From Stieleria magnilauensis (GTDB taxonomy: Bacteria; Planctomycetota; Planctomycetia; Pirellulales; Pirellulaceae): a stretch of 64,000 bases of DNA. Positions 51,324-58,518 of this stretch are shown piece after piece. Location: positions 7,938,233 through 8,002,232 of the forward strand of contig CP036432.1 in NCBI GenBank assembly GCA_007753675.1, read 5' to 3'. How positions within the stretch are numbered: position 1 is the stretch's first letter; every line of letters begins with the position of its first letter. Both the position numbers and the translations under genes were made by a program. The notes beneath the pieces are model-generated. The model saw only the letters and a program-made list of their open reading frames with translations, was not told where the DNA came from and did no database searches.

Positions 51324-51517
51324 GTGTCGCTCCCGGTCGGCTGTGCCCAAGTGGCGTATGCTTCCAGTGCCCAACGTGCCGCAAGGCAGGCCATCGTCAG
51401 AGCGAGCACCGCCCGGTGAACGACTTGCAAACTGTCGGTGCAGACCATCACAGCAAGCAGGATTGCACCCGCCGCAGAGATCAGGTTTCCGGCGATGGTT
51501 AATGTGGCGCGGTTCAT
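51320..51517 (-). CDS. Small two-span membrane protein (65 aa)
   Basis: Two hydrophobic stretches (LTIAGNLISAAGAILLAVMVC and VLALTMACLAARWALEAYA). ATGA overlaps on both sides. Early small membrane proteins often alter host envelope or exclude superinfecting phage (inference). Confidence 0.5.
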   Translation of the reverse strand: MNRATLTIAGNLISAAGAILLAVMVCTDSLQVVHRAVLALTMACLAARWALEAYATWAQPTGSDT

Positions 51518-51780
51518 TGCTTGTCCTCGTATGGGTTTTGCAAAAGGTCTTCAAGATGCTCCAGTCGCCAGCACCGCTCACAGCGGGCGGGAGACGTGGT
51601 GGCACATTCACACTTCGGAAAATGCGTCTCAATCAAACGCATCCCGAACACATGCACCGGCTCTGCTTGTGCGTCCCACGTCTCGTCCGGTGGCGTGTCT
51701 ACGCGGTTGCCGTTGGCGTCGAGGATGCGGATTGCTTCGGTGTACAGGCTTGAGGCGTGGGGCCAGTTGGGGTTGGTCAT
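51514..51780 (-). CDS. Hypothetical protein (88 aa)
   Basis: From ATG 51780. CECATTSPARCERC indicates a zinc knuckle. Overlaps the upstream gene by ATGA. Function unknown. Confidence 0.45.
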   Translation of the reverse strand: MTNPNWPHASSLYTEAIRILDANGNRVDTPPDETWDAQAEPVHVFGMRLIETHFPKCECATTSPARCERCWRLEHLEDLLQNPYEDKQ

Positions 51781-52316
51781 TGGTTCGCCTCGCGATTCCG
51801 AAAGAACCACCGCACCGCTTCACGGCACCACAAGAACGCCGGCGTCCACTGCCTCAGATTCGGGAAGTCGCGGCCGTCAACCAATCCGCTGCTATACAGT
51901 TCGCTTTGAAACGTATGCTCGCAGAATGTGTATTCCTCAAGCTCCGCCGCGATGCGTGCCCGGTCGCTCTCGGTTCCTTCGGCAGTCTGTTCTTCGGCAA
52001 GGAACTCATTCGCTGTATCAGGGTCGTAGGCTTTGACGATGATGTTGTTCGGCACCTTTTCCGCGAAGTAATCAATCGACTCGACCGCCGACGGTGCCCA
52101 TTCGAACATATCGTTTAACCGCTCGACAACGAGCGTGCCAACGTCACCCGTGACAATCAGCCTGCCGGGTATCGTGGTGATGTTGAACGCATAGATTCCG
52201 GTTCCTGGCTTTGCGCATCGGTAGTGCCGGAACAGGCCATTTTCCAAGTCGGTCGTGATGACGTGATCCGCAAACGCCTTTTCGGCCAGCCTCTCAATCT
52301 GCTCTTTGATCTTCAT
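51777..52316 (-). CDS. Hypothetical early protein (179 aa)
   Basis: From ATG 52316 (MKIKEQIERLAEKAFADHVITT). Alpha/beta protein with GRLIVTGDVGTLVVER and an acidic helix. No family recognised; coupled to the HTH gene upstream. Confidence 0.5.
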   Translation of the reverse strand: MKIKEQIERLAEKAFADHVITTDLENGLFRHYRCAKPGTGIYAFNITTIPGRLIVTGDVGTLVVERLNDMFEWAPSAVESIDYFAEKVPNNIIVKAYDPDTANEFLAEEQTAEGTESDRARIAAELEEYTFCEHTFQSELYSSGLVDGRDFPNLRQWTPAFLWCREAVRWFFRNREANQ

Positions 52317-52507
52317 CGCATCACCTCCGGCCGACGCCCGCACTCGATCAACCACTGCTCAACAGCACCCCGCGAAACCCGCCAGCCGTACCGGTCCTGC
52401 ACCCGCCGCGTACAGTAGATGTCGCCGCGGTCGATTAGCTTGCGGATGTCGTCGGGGTCGTGGTTGAGACGGCGGGCGATTTCGGGGATGGATAGGGAGT
52501 CGTTCAT
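52313..52507 (-). CDS. Excisionase-like HTH protein (64 aa)
   Basis: LSIPEIARRLNHDPDDIRKLIDRGDIYCTRRVQDRYGWRVSRGAVEQWL is a MerR/excisionase-type winged helix. Small size suits an Xis-like or regulatory role. It is far from the integrase in the unit but only about 2 kb from it across the phage-phage junction. Confidence 0.6.
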   Translation of the reverse strand: MNDSLSIPEIARRLNHDPDDIRKLIDRGDIYCTRRVQDRYGWRVSRGAVEQWLIECGRRPEVMR

Positions 52508-52809
52508 TGGGGGTTCCTCAGCTTCTTAGATAGGTATGAGTAAACTTCTCGGCACAGTTCGTCCTCGATCGTGTCTGGGTATCGCACCCATCGCGTGCTT
52601 GTTGAGAAGTGCGTGCCATCGTCTAGCCAAACGTCGCCGTAGCTTGTCCAGCCGCCTTCGAATTGCGTTCGATCGACACGCGGCATTTCGAACAACGCTC
52701 GACGCTTTCGCCCTTGGTTCTCTTTGCTCAGGCATGTGTCACGGGCGATCCTGAGTGACAGCAACTCGCACATGCGGGCAGCGTCTGCACAGCTTCTGCG
52801 TTTGCTCAT
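52504..52809 (-). CDS. Hypothetical protein (101 aa)
   Basis: From ATG 52809. Basic start (SKRRSCADAARMCELL), then GGWTSYGDVWLDDGTHFSTSTRWVRYP. No family recognised. The 90 bp upstream, after the HNH-AP2 gene, hold a short open tail whose stop overlaps this ATG. Confidence 0.5.
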   Translation of the reverse strand: MSKRRSCADAARMCELLSLRIARDTCLSKENQGRKRRALFEMPRVDRTQFEGGWTSYGDVWLDDGTHFSTSTRWVRYPDTIEDELCREVYSYLSKKLRNPQ

Positions 52810-52899
52810 TGGTTGACCTTTACGATTAGTGATTGCCAAACGGTGATTTTTCGGTGCCGTCGCGGTATGCGGGATTGCACAACGCGGTTCGTGTTTTTG

Positions 52900-53535
52900 C
52901 TAAGACGCTGCCCTGCTGCATGCGATGGAATCGCCAGGGATCTCCGAGCGGCACGCAGGGTTGTCAAAGACCCTGCCGTGCATTTCGGGGAAGTTGAGTG
53001 CGGCAAACTCGCCTCGCAACTCAATCGCCCGTTTATCAAAAGCCTCTGCCGCCGCTTCCTCGTTCTGGAAGTAACCGATCGTTTCCAGCTTTCGCTTGTG
53101 GCGTATCTGAACGCACCAGCAATTGGCGGACTTGTCCCAATGGACGCCAACAAATCGTGACGTTCCTCCGCGCGACCAAGTGTTGACGCTGTTCTGCCAC
53201 GGTGTAGCTGCACGCAGGTTTTCGCGAACGTTGTTGAGTCCGTTGCGGTCCCGGTGATCAACAACGAACAGCGGGAAATCAAGAATCAGGCGGTGCATCA
53301 AGACCGGCCGCCTCTGTCCGTCGCGATCAAAGAATGACGAGCGAGTCCTTGCGTACTTCGTAGCTCCGGGGCATTTCCAGCTTCCATGGAGCTCCCACCG
53401 GAACCTCTGCACGTTGTCAATTGACGACTCGTCAATGATTGCAACGGTGTCCTTTACCGGGATCTCTGCAAGGCCGTCTCCGATGAGCCTTGCCTTCAAG
53501 TGCTCCGGTATCGCACGCAAAAAAATCCGTACCAT
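52900..53535 (-). CDS. HNH-AP2 homing endonuclease
   Basis: A 211-aa protein. After an N-terminal domain, the HNH_3 nuclease reads VVDHRDRNGLNNVRENLRAAT, followed by an AP2 DNA-binding domain (SRFVGVHWDKSANCWCVQIRHKRKLETIGYF...AAEAFDKRA). HNH-AP2 proteins are typical phage homing endonucleases. It is the first gene of the leftward operon, about 120 bp after the PL promoter. Confidence 0.85.
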   Translation of the reverse strand: MVRIFLRAIPEHLKARLIGDGLAEIPVKDTVAIIDESSIDNVQRFRWELHGSWKCPGATKYARTRSSFFDRDGQRRPVLMHRLILDFPLFVVDHRDRNGLNNVRENLRAATPWQNSVNTWSRGGTSRFVGVHWDKSANCWCVQIRHKRKLETIGYFQNEEAAAEAFDKRAIELRGEFAALNFPEMHGRVFDNPACRSEIPGDSIACSRAAS

Positions 53536-53634
53536 TTCACCCGTCCATCAAATGACGAACGGTCGCGGAAGAGTCCGCAAGAGTTCGCCGGCTAGTGGTG
53601 TGCCGGCGTTTCGTAGGTCACTCAGATAGTGACC

Positions 53635-53666
53635 AAAAAGAAACCCGGCGTTTGTTTGACGCCGGG
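53635..53666 (-). terminator. Terminator downstream of the repressor
   Basis: 8-bp stem CCCGGCGT/ACGCCGGG (53644-53666), 7-nt loop, then UUUCUUUUU on the minus strand. It should stop repressor transcripts. Transcripts from the PL promoter start within the 5' arm and would not form the full stem. Next to it (53616-53634) is a separate inverted repeat GGTCACT-N5-AGTGACC. Confidence 0.75.
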
Positions 53667-53695
53667 ACTTTATCGGTTAGATTTTCATGTGTCAA
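53667..53695 (-). promoter_or_regulatory. Leftward early promoter (PL)
   Basis: TTGACA (53690-53695), 17 bp, TAAAGT (53667-53672), predicted start near 53660. The -35 lies inside operator O1, so repressor binding would block it. It is placed to drive the long leftward operon. Confidence 0.6.
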
Positions 53696-53708
53696 CAATA
53701 GTTGACAC
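53689..53708. promoter_or_regulatory. Operator O1
   Basis: Perfect 8-bp inverted repeat with 4-bp centre, GTGTCAACAATAGTTGACAC. It is just past the repressor stop and covers the PL -35. Near-identical to O2. Confidence 0.75.
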
Positions 53709-53710
53709 GA

Positions 53711-53926
53711 TTAAGCAGAAATTTTCTTTCTTGTCGCCGCTTTCAGGGTAAATTGCATGCCGACAGCAGCAGCCATCTTTTCGGCGACTGGGACAGTAGG
53801 GTGTGAATCGCCGCGAAGCATCTTGTAGATGTACTCGCGCGAGACGCCGCATTCATCGGCCAAGCATTTGACCGAGATAGCCTTTGAGCTGATCGCCTGA
53901 CGGACTTTTGTGAGTAGTGCATCCAT
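53711..53926 (-). CDS. Phage repressor (HTH)
   Basis: A 71-aa Cro/CI-type helix-turn-helix protein: SVKCLADECGVSREYIYKMLRGDSHPTVPVAEKMAAAVG. ATG 53926 was chosen because the promoter -10 (53937-53942) covers the earlier ATG at 53938; the predicted leader is only about 4 nt. Flanked by two operators of the same sequence, it should repress itself and PL. It has no C-terminal dimer/peptidase domain, so SOS control is not obvious. Confidence 0.75.
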   Translation of the reverse strand: MDALLTKVRQAISSKAISVKCLADECGVSREYIYKMLRGDSHPTVPVAEKMAAAVGMQFTLKAATRKKISA

Positions 53927-53936
53927 GATGGCGGAC

Positions 53937-53965
53937 ATTATTGGTTGCCTCTGTCGTCGTGTCAA
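53937..53965 (-). promoter_or_regulatory. Repressor promoter
   Basis: TTGACA (53960-53965), 17 bp, AATAAT (53937-53942): one mismatch to consensus in the whole. The -35 is within operator O2, giving autoregulation. Confidence 0.7.
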
Positions 53966-53978
53966 CTAAAGTAGACAC
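53959..53978. promoter_or_regulatory. Operator O2
   Basis: GTGTCAAC-TAAA-GTAGACAC, one change from O1 in the right arm. A further half site GTGTCAAAC follows at 53986-53994. It overlaps the repressor -35 and faces the attP core and integrase. Confidence 0.7.
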
Positions 53979-54043
53979 AGCAGAGGTGTCAAACAAACGC
54001 CAGGCGTTGCTTTGCGGGCCTCACGGCTACCGCCCTCTGCTGA

Positions 54044-54063
54044 GTGACCCCTACACGACTCGA
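54044..54063 (-). other. Phage-phage junction with attachment core (attP-like)
   Basis: Same 20-bp core as at 9589. Left of it is phage DNA (repressor side); right of it the second unit begins. In a tandem array this is the internal hybrid site equal to attP. The first base that differs from attL is 54043. Confidence 0.8.
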
Positions 54064-54186
54064 CAAACGACCGTCAGAACCGGACTGAGCAACATACGGC
54101 GGCGCAAAAGGACAAGGAGTAGCAGGTGGATTGCCTGGGATAACCTGGATGACGATCTACTCTTGCCCCATCAACGGAGGGCGAAA

Positions 54187-55080
54187 ATGCTACTTATCGA
54201 CTTTTTCGAAACAATCTACATTCCCGCAAGGTTGCGGGGGAAATCGCCGAACACGAGCCGGTTGTACCGGTTGTGCATTCGGCAATTCGGTCGAACACTC
54301 TGCAAATCAGCGGAAGTGTCTGACTTGACCGAAATCAATGTCTTGCGTCACTTGGCGAGGCGATCCGGCGTTTCGCCCGCCACTCGCAACAAGGAGCTAA
54401 CTGAATTGCTTGCGATGTGGCGGCTGGCGAACCAGAAGGGCTTGATCGAAACCTGGCCGGACATCCGAGAAGAGTCGGAGCCGCAGCGTGATCCGATTGC
54501 GTGGATGCCCGACGAAATCCAAAGCTTGCTAGCTGCCATCAACCGGCAATCGGGCGAGATCGACGGGATACCCGCTTGGCTCTGGTGGGGCGGTGTTGTC
54601 CGGGTCATACTCGATACTGGAGAGCGAATCAGCGCCGTCATGGCGGCCGAGAGCACCTGGATGCAAGGGGGATGGTTGCGTGTGCCAGCGGAAGCACGCA
54701 AGGGCAAAACCCGCGACCGATCCTATCGTCTCGCGCCGCAAACTGTCGCCGGGATTGCGATGATTCGCCAGCATTCGCGGCATAAGAAATTGTTTCCGTG
54801 GCCGTATAATCGGAATTACCTATGGCAGCGATTTCGCCAGATCGTCGCAGATGCTGGCCTGCCCACTGGGCGGAAATACCAATTCCACGCACTACGAAAA
54901 ACTGTCGGATCTGCCGTCTACGCCGCTGGGATGGACCCGCAAGACACGCTCGACCACTCAGATCGGCGGACCACGCAGCGGTACATCGACCCCCGTTTTT
55001 CGCGGGAAAAGCAGACCTGTGACGTGCTGGCGGAGTTTTTGGCGAACCCTGGGAAGGCGAAAAAGAGGGGGACAGCGTGA
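54187..55080 (+). CDS. int: Tyrosine integrase, copy 2
   Basis: Identical to the 297-aa integrase at 9732-10625, including Arg147, His234, Arg237, His257 and Tyr266. Here it retains the phage's own upstream region: attP-like core, O2 and the repressor promoter lie within 250 bp. Its control may thus differ from copy 1. Confidence 0.95.
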   Translation: MLLIDFFETIYIPARLRGKSPNTSRLYRLCIRQFGRTLCKSAEVSDLTEINVLRHLARRSGVSPATRNKELTELLAMWRLANQKGLIETWPDIREESEPQRDPIAWMPDEIQSLLAAINRQSGEIDGIPAWLWWGGVVRVILDTGERISAVMAAESTWMQGGWLRVPAEARKGKTRDRSYRLAPQTVAGIAMIRQHSRHKKLFPWPYNRNYLWQRFRQIVADAGLPTGRKYQFHALRKTVGSAVYAAGMDPQDTLDHSDRRTTQRYIDPRFSREKQTCDVLAEFLANPGKAKKRGTA

Positions 55081-55093
55081 TGCGTCGTTGATG

Positions 55094-55121
55094 TTGACAT
55101 CCCGTTCCATTTCCGTAACAT
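55094..55121 (+). promoter_or_regulatory. Promoter of small HTH gene, copy 2
   Basis: TTGACA-16-TAACAT, same as 10639-10666, 6 nt before the HTH ATG. Confidence 0.6.
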
Positions 55122-55127
55122 GCGGGA

Positions 55128-55361
55128 ATGATCACAAAACAAATACGCGAAAGCCTCGCATCCGCCATCCAGTCCGGCGACATCACACAGGCCGCCCTGT
55201 CTCGCGCGTCCGGCGTCTCCAAACGTGCCGTCTGTGACTTTCTCGCCGGGAGGCATGTCAACTCCGACTCGCTCGATGCGATTGCCGACGCGATGCGGTG
55301 CAAGCTGACGGTCCCGAAATCTTTTGCGCGAAATGTGAAAAAATTGAGTGGTGACGCTTGA
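55128..55361 (+). CDS. Small HTH regulator, copy 2
   Basis: Identical to 10673-10906 (77 aa). In a tandem lysogen this doubles the dosage of the putative cassette regulator. Confidence 0.7.
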   Translation: MITKQIRESLASAIQSGDITQAALSRASGVSKRAVCDFLAGRHVNSDSLDAIADAMRCKLTVPKSFARNVKKLSGDA

Positions 55362-55385
55362 CCCTTCGTTCCGATAGTGTAACAT
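55358..55385 (+). promoter_or_regulatory. Cassette promoter, copy 2
   Basis: TTGACC-16-TAACAT, same as 10903-10930. Confidence 0.6.
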
Positions 55386-55432
55386 AGGGACATCGAAGCA
55401 ACCAACCGCCAACCGCCAACCGGAGCAGAACG

Positions 55433-55669
55433 ATGACGACCACGCAAAAAGCTGACGCAATTCTGGCCGCCCTGAAAAGCACAGAAGATCGCTGGGGAGA
55501 CCGCAAGTTTCCCAAGGCTCGCATCTGGACCGGTGGCGACACCGTCCGCATCTACACCGGCCACGCCAGCGAATACATCACCGTTACCGACGACGGTTGC
55601 GAACGATGCAAGGCAAACATGAGCTGGGGCGGAGACATTGACGACGCAGTCGAAAGCGTGGAGGGCTGA
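55433..55669 (+). CDS. Hypothetical phage protein (78 aa), copy 2
   Basis: Identical to 10978-11214; first gene of the plus-strand cassette, unknown function. Confidence 0.6.
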   Translation: MTTTQKADAILAALKSTEDRWGDRKFPKARIWTGGDTVRIYTGHASEYITVTDDGCERCKANMSWGGDIDDAVESVEG

Positions 55670-55672
55670 GCA

Positions 55673-55882
55673 ATGGACGCTGGAAAGATCAACGCTGAGT
55701 GGATGCGAAACGCTCAGAACAACGAAACGACCGGCAGTACGATCGCCGACTGGTTCATCGAGCGAACGAACTCATCTGTCGAGATCGACGAAGACGGCAG
55801 CGTGTGGGTTTACGATTCGCAGTCATGGTTGAGCCAGGAGCGGATCGACGAAATCTGCCGAGAAATTGACGCAGCAAACTAA
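55673..55882 (+). CDS. Hypothetical phage protein (69 aa), copy 2
   Basis: Identical to 11218-11427; acidic, unknown function. Confidence 0.55.
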   Translation: MDAGKINAEWMRNAQNNETTGSTIADWFIERTNSSVEIDEDGSVWVYDSQSWLSQERIDEICREIDAAN

Positions 55883-55955
55883 CCCGCCAATCCCGCCAAT
55901 CCCGGCATTCCCACCCCGCCCCGGCGATTGCGGGGCATTTCACACGAGCGAACCA

Positions 55956-56210
55956 ATGACGACTGAAACGAAAGCGAAACTGTTTGCCGTTCGAGCGACC
56001 TACGGCAACCAATCAGGGATGATTTCGCATGACTACATTTTCGGCTACGACCCCACCGTGTTTCGAAATCGCGCCGACGCAGAAAATCATGCCGAGTCAC
56101 TCAAGGAGACTGCTGCCGGATGCAATTGGGGCGACGACGACGCGCCGGAATACTACGTGCAAGAAATCGGACAGGATGAAATGTGGGCGTCTGAGGAGAT
56201 CGCCCAATGA
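55956..56210 (+). CDS. Hypothetical phage protein (84 aa), copy 2
   Basis: Identical to 11501-11755; start chosen at the internal ATG as for copy 1. Confidence 0.5.
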   Translation: MTTETKAKLFAVRATYGNQSGMISHDYIFGYDPTVFRNRADAENHAESLKETAAGCNWGDDDAPEYYVQEIGQDEMWASEEIAQ

Positions 56211-56386
56211 CCCCCACCCTGCACCCCGCCGGCCGCAAGTGCCGCTGCCACGAATGCCGGCACGAGATCCCCCGCGGCGAGCCGGTCGCGAAAGTCAATG
56301 GGCGGCTGACGTGCGGGGCCTGTGCCGATCGGTGGGAGTGGGATGGGCTGCGGCTGGAGTGGGTGCGGCGGGAGGTGCGCAAGTGA
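56207..56386 (+). CDS. Small zinc-ribbon-like protein (59 aa), copy 2
   Basis: Identical to 11752-11931; ATGA and GTGA overlaps with neighbours. Confidence 0.55.
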   Translation: MTPTLHPAGRKCRCHECRHEIPRGEPVAKVNGRLTCGACADRWEWDGLRLEWVRREVRK

Positions 56387-56616
56387 ACGCGGACCCTGAA
56401 AAAGTATTTGAGGCATGCGCAGAGTTCGCCCTGTCGTTTAACACTGCCGCCGATCCGCTCGGAGTGTTTGACACGCTGGCAGATTTCTTTGGTCGAGACA
56501 AAGAGCTTCGCCAATCGGTCGCGGAAGTTTGGATCCGCAGGCGAAACGAATTTCCGTTCTATTGTCCAGTTGAATTGCTGCGGCGGGATTTTCAACAAGC
56601 GGGAGGAACGAAGTGA
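56383..56616 (+). CDS. Hypothetical phage protein (77 aa), copy 2
   Basis: Identical to 11928-12161; GTG start coupled to the previous stop. Confidence 0.5.
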   Translation: MNADPEKVFEACAEFALSFNTAADPLGVFDTLADFFGRDKELRQSVAEVWIRRRNEFPFYCPVELLRRDFQQAGGTK

Positions 56617-56951
56617 GACCAGCAAGAGAAATAACCGACGCGGAAGACAACTGGCGAACCGTGCCACTCATCGAGGGCGACCCGCGATTCGTCACGTCTC
56701 GTCGTGATTTCGTCGATCCCGAGCCGGTCGGATCGATTGTGCTGATCCCGTTCCGGGTGACTGGGTACGACCGCGACTGCGACGGGTCCGCAATGGCGAG
56801 ACTGGAGGCGATCGACAAGGACGGGGGCGCTACGGGGTGGACAGAGAGCCACATCGGACTGTTCCCCGATTCCACCCTGGTCACTTCGCCGGGCGAGCTT
56901 TTGCAGCTTTTTGAGAATCCACCCACCGAGTCCCCCGATCGTGTACAGTGA
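56613..56951 (+). CDS. Hypothetical phage protein (112 aa), copy 2
   Basis: Identical to 12158-12496; GTG start with a strong ribosome site. Confidence 0.55.
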   Translation: MRPAREITDAEDNWRTVPLIEGDPRFVTSRRDFVDPEPVGSIVLIPFRVTGYDRDCDGSAMARLEAIDKDGGATGWTESHIGLFPDSTLVTSPGELLQLFENPPTESPDRVQ

Positions 56952-57045
56952 ATGGCTAGGCCATCCGGCCGAGTGGGCCATACTCGCCGTGATTGTGGCG
57001 GTGGGAGTTAGGTGGTTGCGGGTTACTGATTTAGGGGATGAGTGA
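56941..57045 (+). CDS. Very small membrane protein (34 aa), copy 2
   Basis: Identical to 12486-12590; one membrane span, coupled to the lipoprotein gene. Confidence 0.4.
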   Translation: MYSEWLGHPAEWAILAVIVAVGVRWLRVTDLGDE

Positions 57046-57389
57046 TGCGGAGTGCGGTGCTGTTTGCGTTGGCGTTGTTGGTTGCTGGGTGTGCGAAACC
57101 GCAGCCGCTGGATCCAGAGACTGTCGAATACATGGGCCAGTGGGCGCAGGGCGTCGTAAACACCCGGCCATTTATCGACGGTTATGATTGCAGCGAAAAG
57201 GGTGTCGCGTTCATCGTCAACCGCTCGTGGCTCACGATGAGCGACGGCGAGAAGGAAAAGGCGGTCGCTGAGGTTTGGGACTATTTCAAGCCGATCGTGG
57301 GCACCAATAGGTCCGCCCAAATGTACTTCGGCGACAAGGACGGCAACATCCTGGCGTTCGCAACCGCCGAAATGTACACGGTGCACTAA
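57045..57389 (+). CDS. Prophage lipoprotein, copy 2
   Basis: Identical to 12590-12934, lipobox LVAGC. If expressed in the lysogen, both copies would contribute. Confidence 0.65.
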   Translation: MRSAVLFALALLVAGCAKPQPLDPETVEYMGQWAQGVVNTRPFIDGYDCSEKGVAFIVNRSWLTMSDGEKEKAVAEVWDYFKPIVGTNRSAQMYFGDKDGNILAFATAEMYTVH

Positions 57390-57423
57390 AACCCAACAGG
57401 AAAGACCAACTAAAGGTGCAGGG

Positions 57424-58479
57424 ATGCCAGCGAAATTAACCACCGAGGAGTTCATCCGCCGTGCAAGAGTTGTGCATGGTGATTTCTTTGACTACTCGGA
57501 AGTTGAATACACGGGCGCAATGGATCACGTAACGATCATTTGCCCAGTTCATGGCAGGTACAAGCAGTCGCCCAATAATCACTACAGGCAGCAAGGGTGC
57601 CCTGCATGCGAGAAGAAGGGCCGGCAATTGCAGCGAGGAGACTTTTTTCGTAAGGCTAGGGCGAAATACGGAGATGACTACGACTATCCGGTGCAAGAAT
57701 TCTTTGGCGCAAAGACCCCGGTCAAAGTAGTGTGCAAGAAGCATGGGGAATTCACCGCGACTGCTGGCGAACACGTCAGTTGGCGTGGGTGCCCAGAATG
57801 CCTGAGGATCAAAAGGGTCGTGCTTTCAGATCACGTTGCTGTGGCAAGAGAATGCAAAACGCCGGTGCTTGGCTTATCAGCGGCGCCGCATGTAAAGGAT
57901 CTGCTTTTTCTGTGCAAGTCTTGTTTCTCGCGAATCGATCCTCGCTACCGCAGCGGACTCTGTGGTCAGTGCAGGGCGGGCTGGAACATAACCCCGTTCT
58001 CGCAGGTTGTTGCACAGGCAAGGCGAATTCATGGAGACACGTTTACCTATGATGAAGAGACGTATGTCTCAACTGTCAAGCCAATGGCGATCAAATGCAG
58101 CGCCCACGGAACGTTCCGGCAGACGCCGCAGGATCATCTCAAAGGGCAGGGGTGCCCGGTGTGCAAATCACCAAAAGGCGAAAGGAGGATAGCGAACTGG
58201 CTGGCAAAGCACGGAGTTGCATTTAAGCACCAGCACAGGATCCGAGCAGACGGCCGTACCGTTGTTGTCGATTTTTTTGTGCCAGAAGAAAATGCGTTTA
58301 TCGAATTTGACGGACAGCAGCACAGGAAGCCAGTGAAGCGGTTTGGCGGCAAGGAGGCGTTCTTTAGGCAGGTGGAGCGAGACCAGTGGCTGGACCGTTA
58401 CGCCGAAATCCAAGGGATTTACCTGGTTCGATTACAGTCACTTGGCGAGATAGAGCCGACCCTTGAAAACTCATTTTGA
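57424..58479 (+). CDS. DUF723/Vsr-like endonuclease, copy 2
   Basis: Identical to 12969-14024: three CxxC-type repeats and a C-terminal Vsr-fold nuclease. Confidence 0.75.
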   Translation: MPAKLTTEEFIRRARVVHGDFFDYSEVEYTGAMDHVTIICPVHGRYKQSPNNHYRQQGCPACEKKGRQLQRGDFFRKARAKYGDDYDYPVQEFFGAKTPVKVVCKKHGEFTATAGEHVSWRGCPECLRIKRVVLSDHVAVARECKTPVLGLSAAPHVKDLLFLCKSCFSRIDPRYRSGLCGQCRAGWNITPFSQVVAQARRIHGDTFTYDEETYVSTVKPMAIKCSAHGTFRQTPQDHLKGQGCPVCKSPKGERRIANWLAKHGVAFKHQHRIRADGRTVVVDFFVPEENAFIEFDGQQHRKPVKRFGGKEAFFRQVERDQWLDRYAEIQGIYLVRLQSLGEIEPTLENSF

Positions 58480-58518
58480 AGCACGCACCACTAATCACGG
58501 GGGCGATAGGTCGTGCCA

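Larger units (their letters stand above)
9589..54043. mobile_element. Complete prophage, unit 1 (44,455 bp, siphovirus)
   Basis: The unit is bounded by two copies of the attachment core at 9589 and 54044. It contains integrase, repressor, recombination and replication genes, HNH-TerS-TerL-portal-protease-HK97 capsid, neck and tail genes with a frameshifted chaperone pair, and tape measure. No sheath or contractile baseplate genes are seen. By the usual rule of about 0.15 nm per residue, the 664-aa tape measure suggests a tail near 100 nm (inference). Confidence 0.92.

Noticed and set aside
52806..53282. A 158-codon minus-strand frame overlapping the HNH-AP2 gene
   Set aside because: Most of it is out of frame within a gene with clear HNH and AP2 domains. 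Only the final 24 codons past 52900 might be a remnant.
54187..55080. A second, independent integrase
   Set aside because: It is identical to the first copy and part of the repeat, not a separate recombinase.
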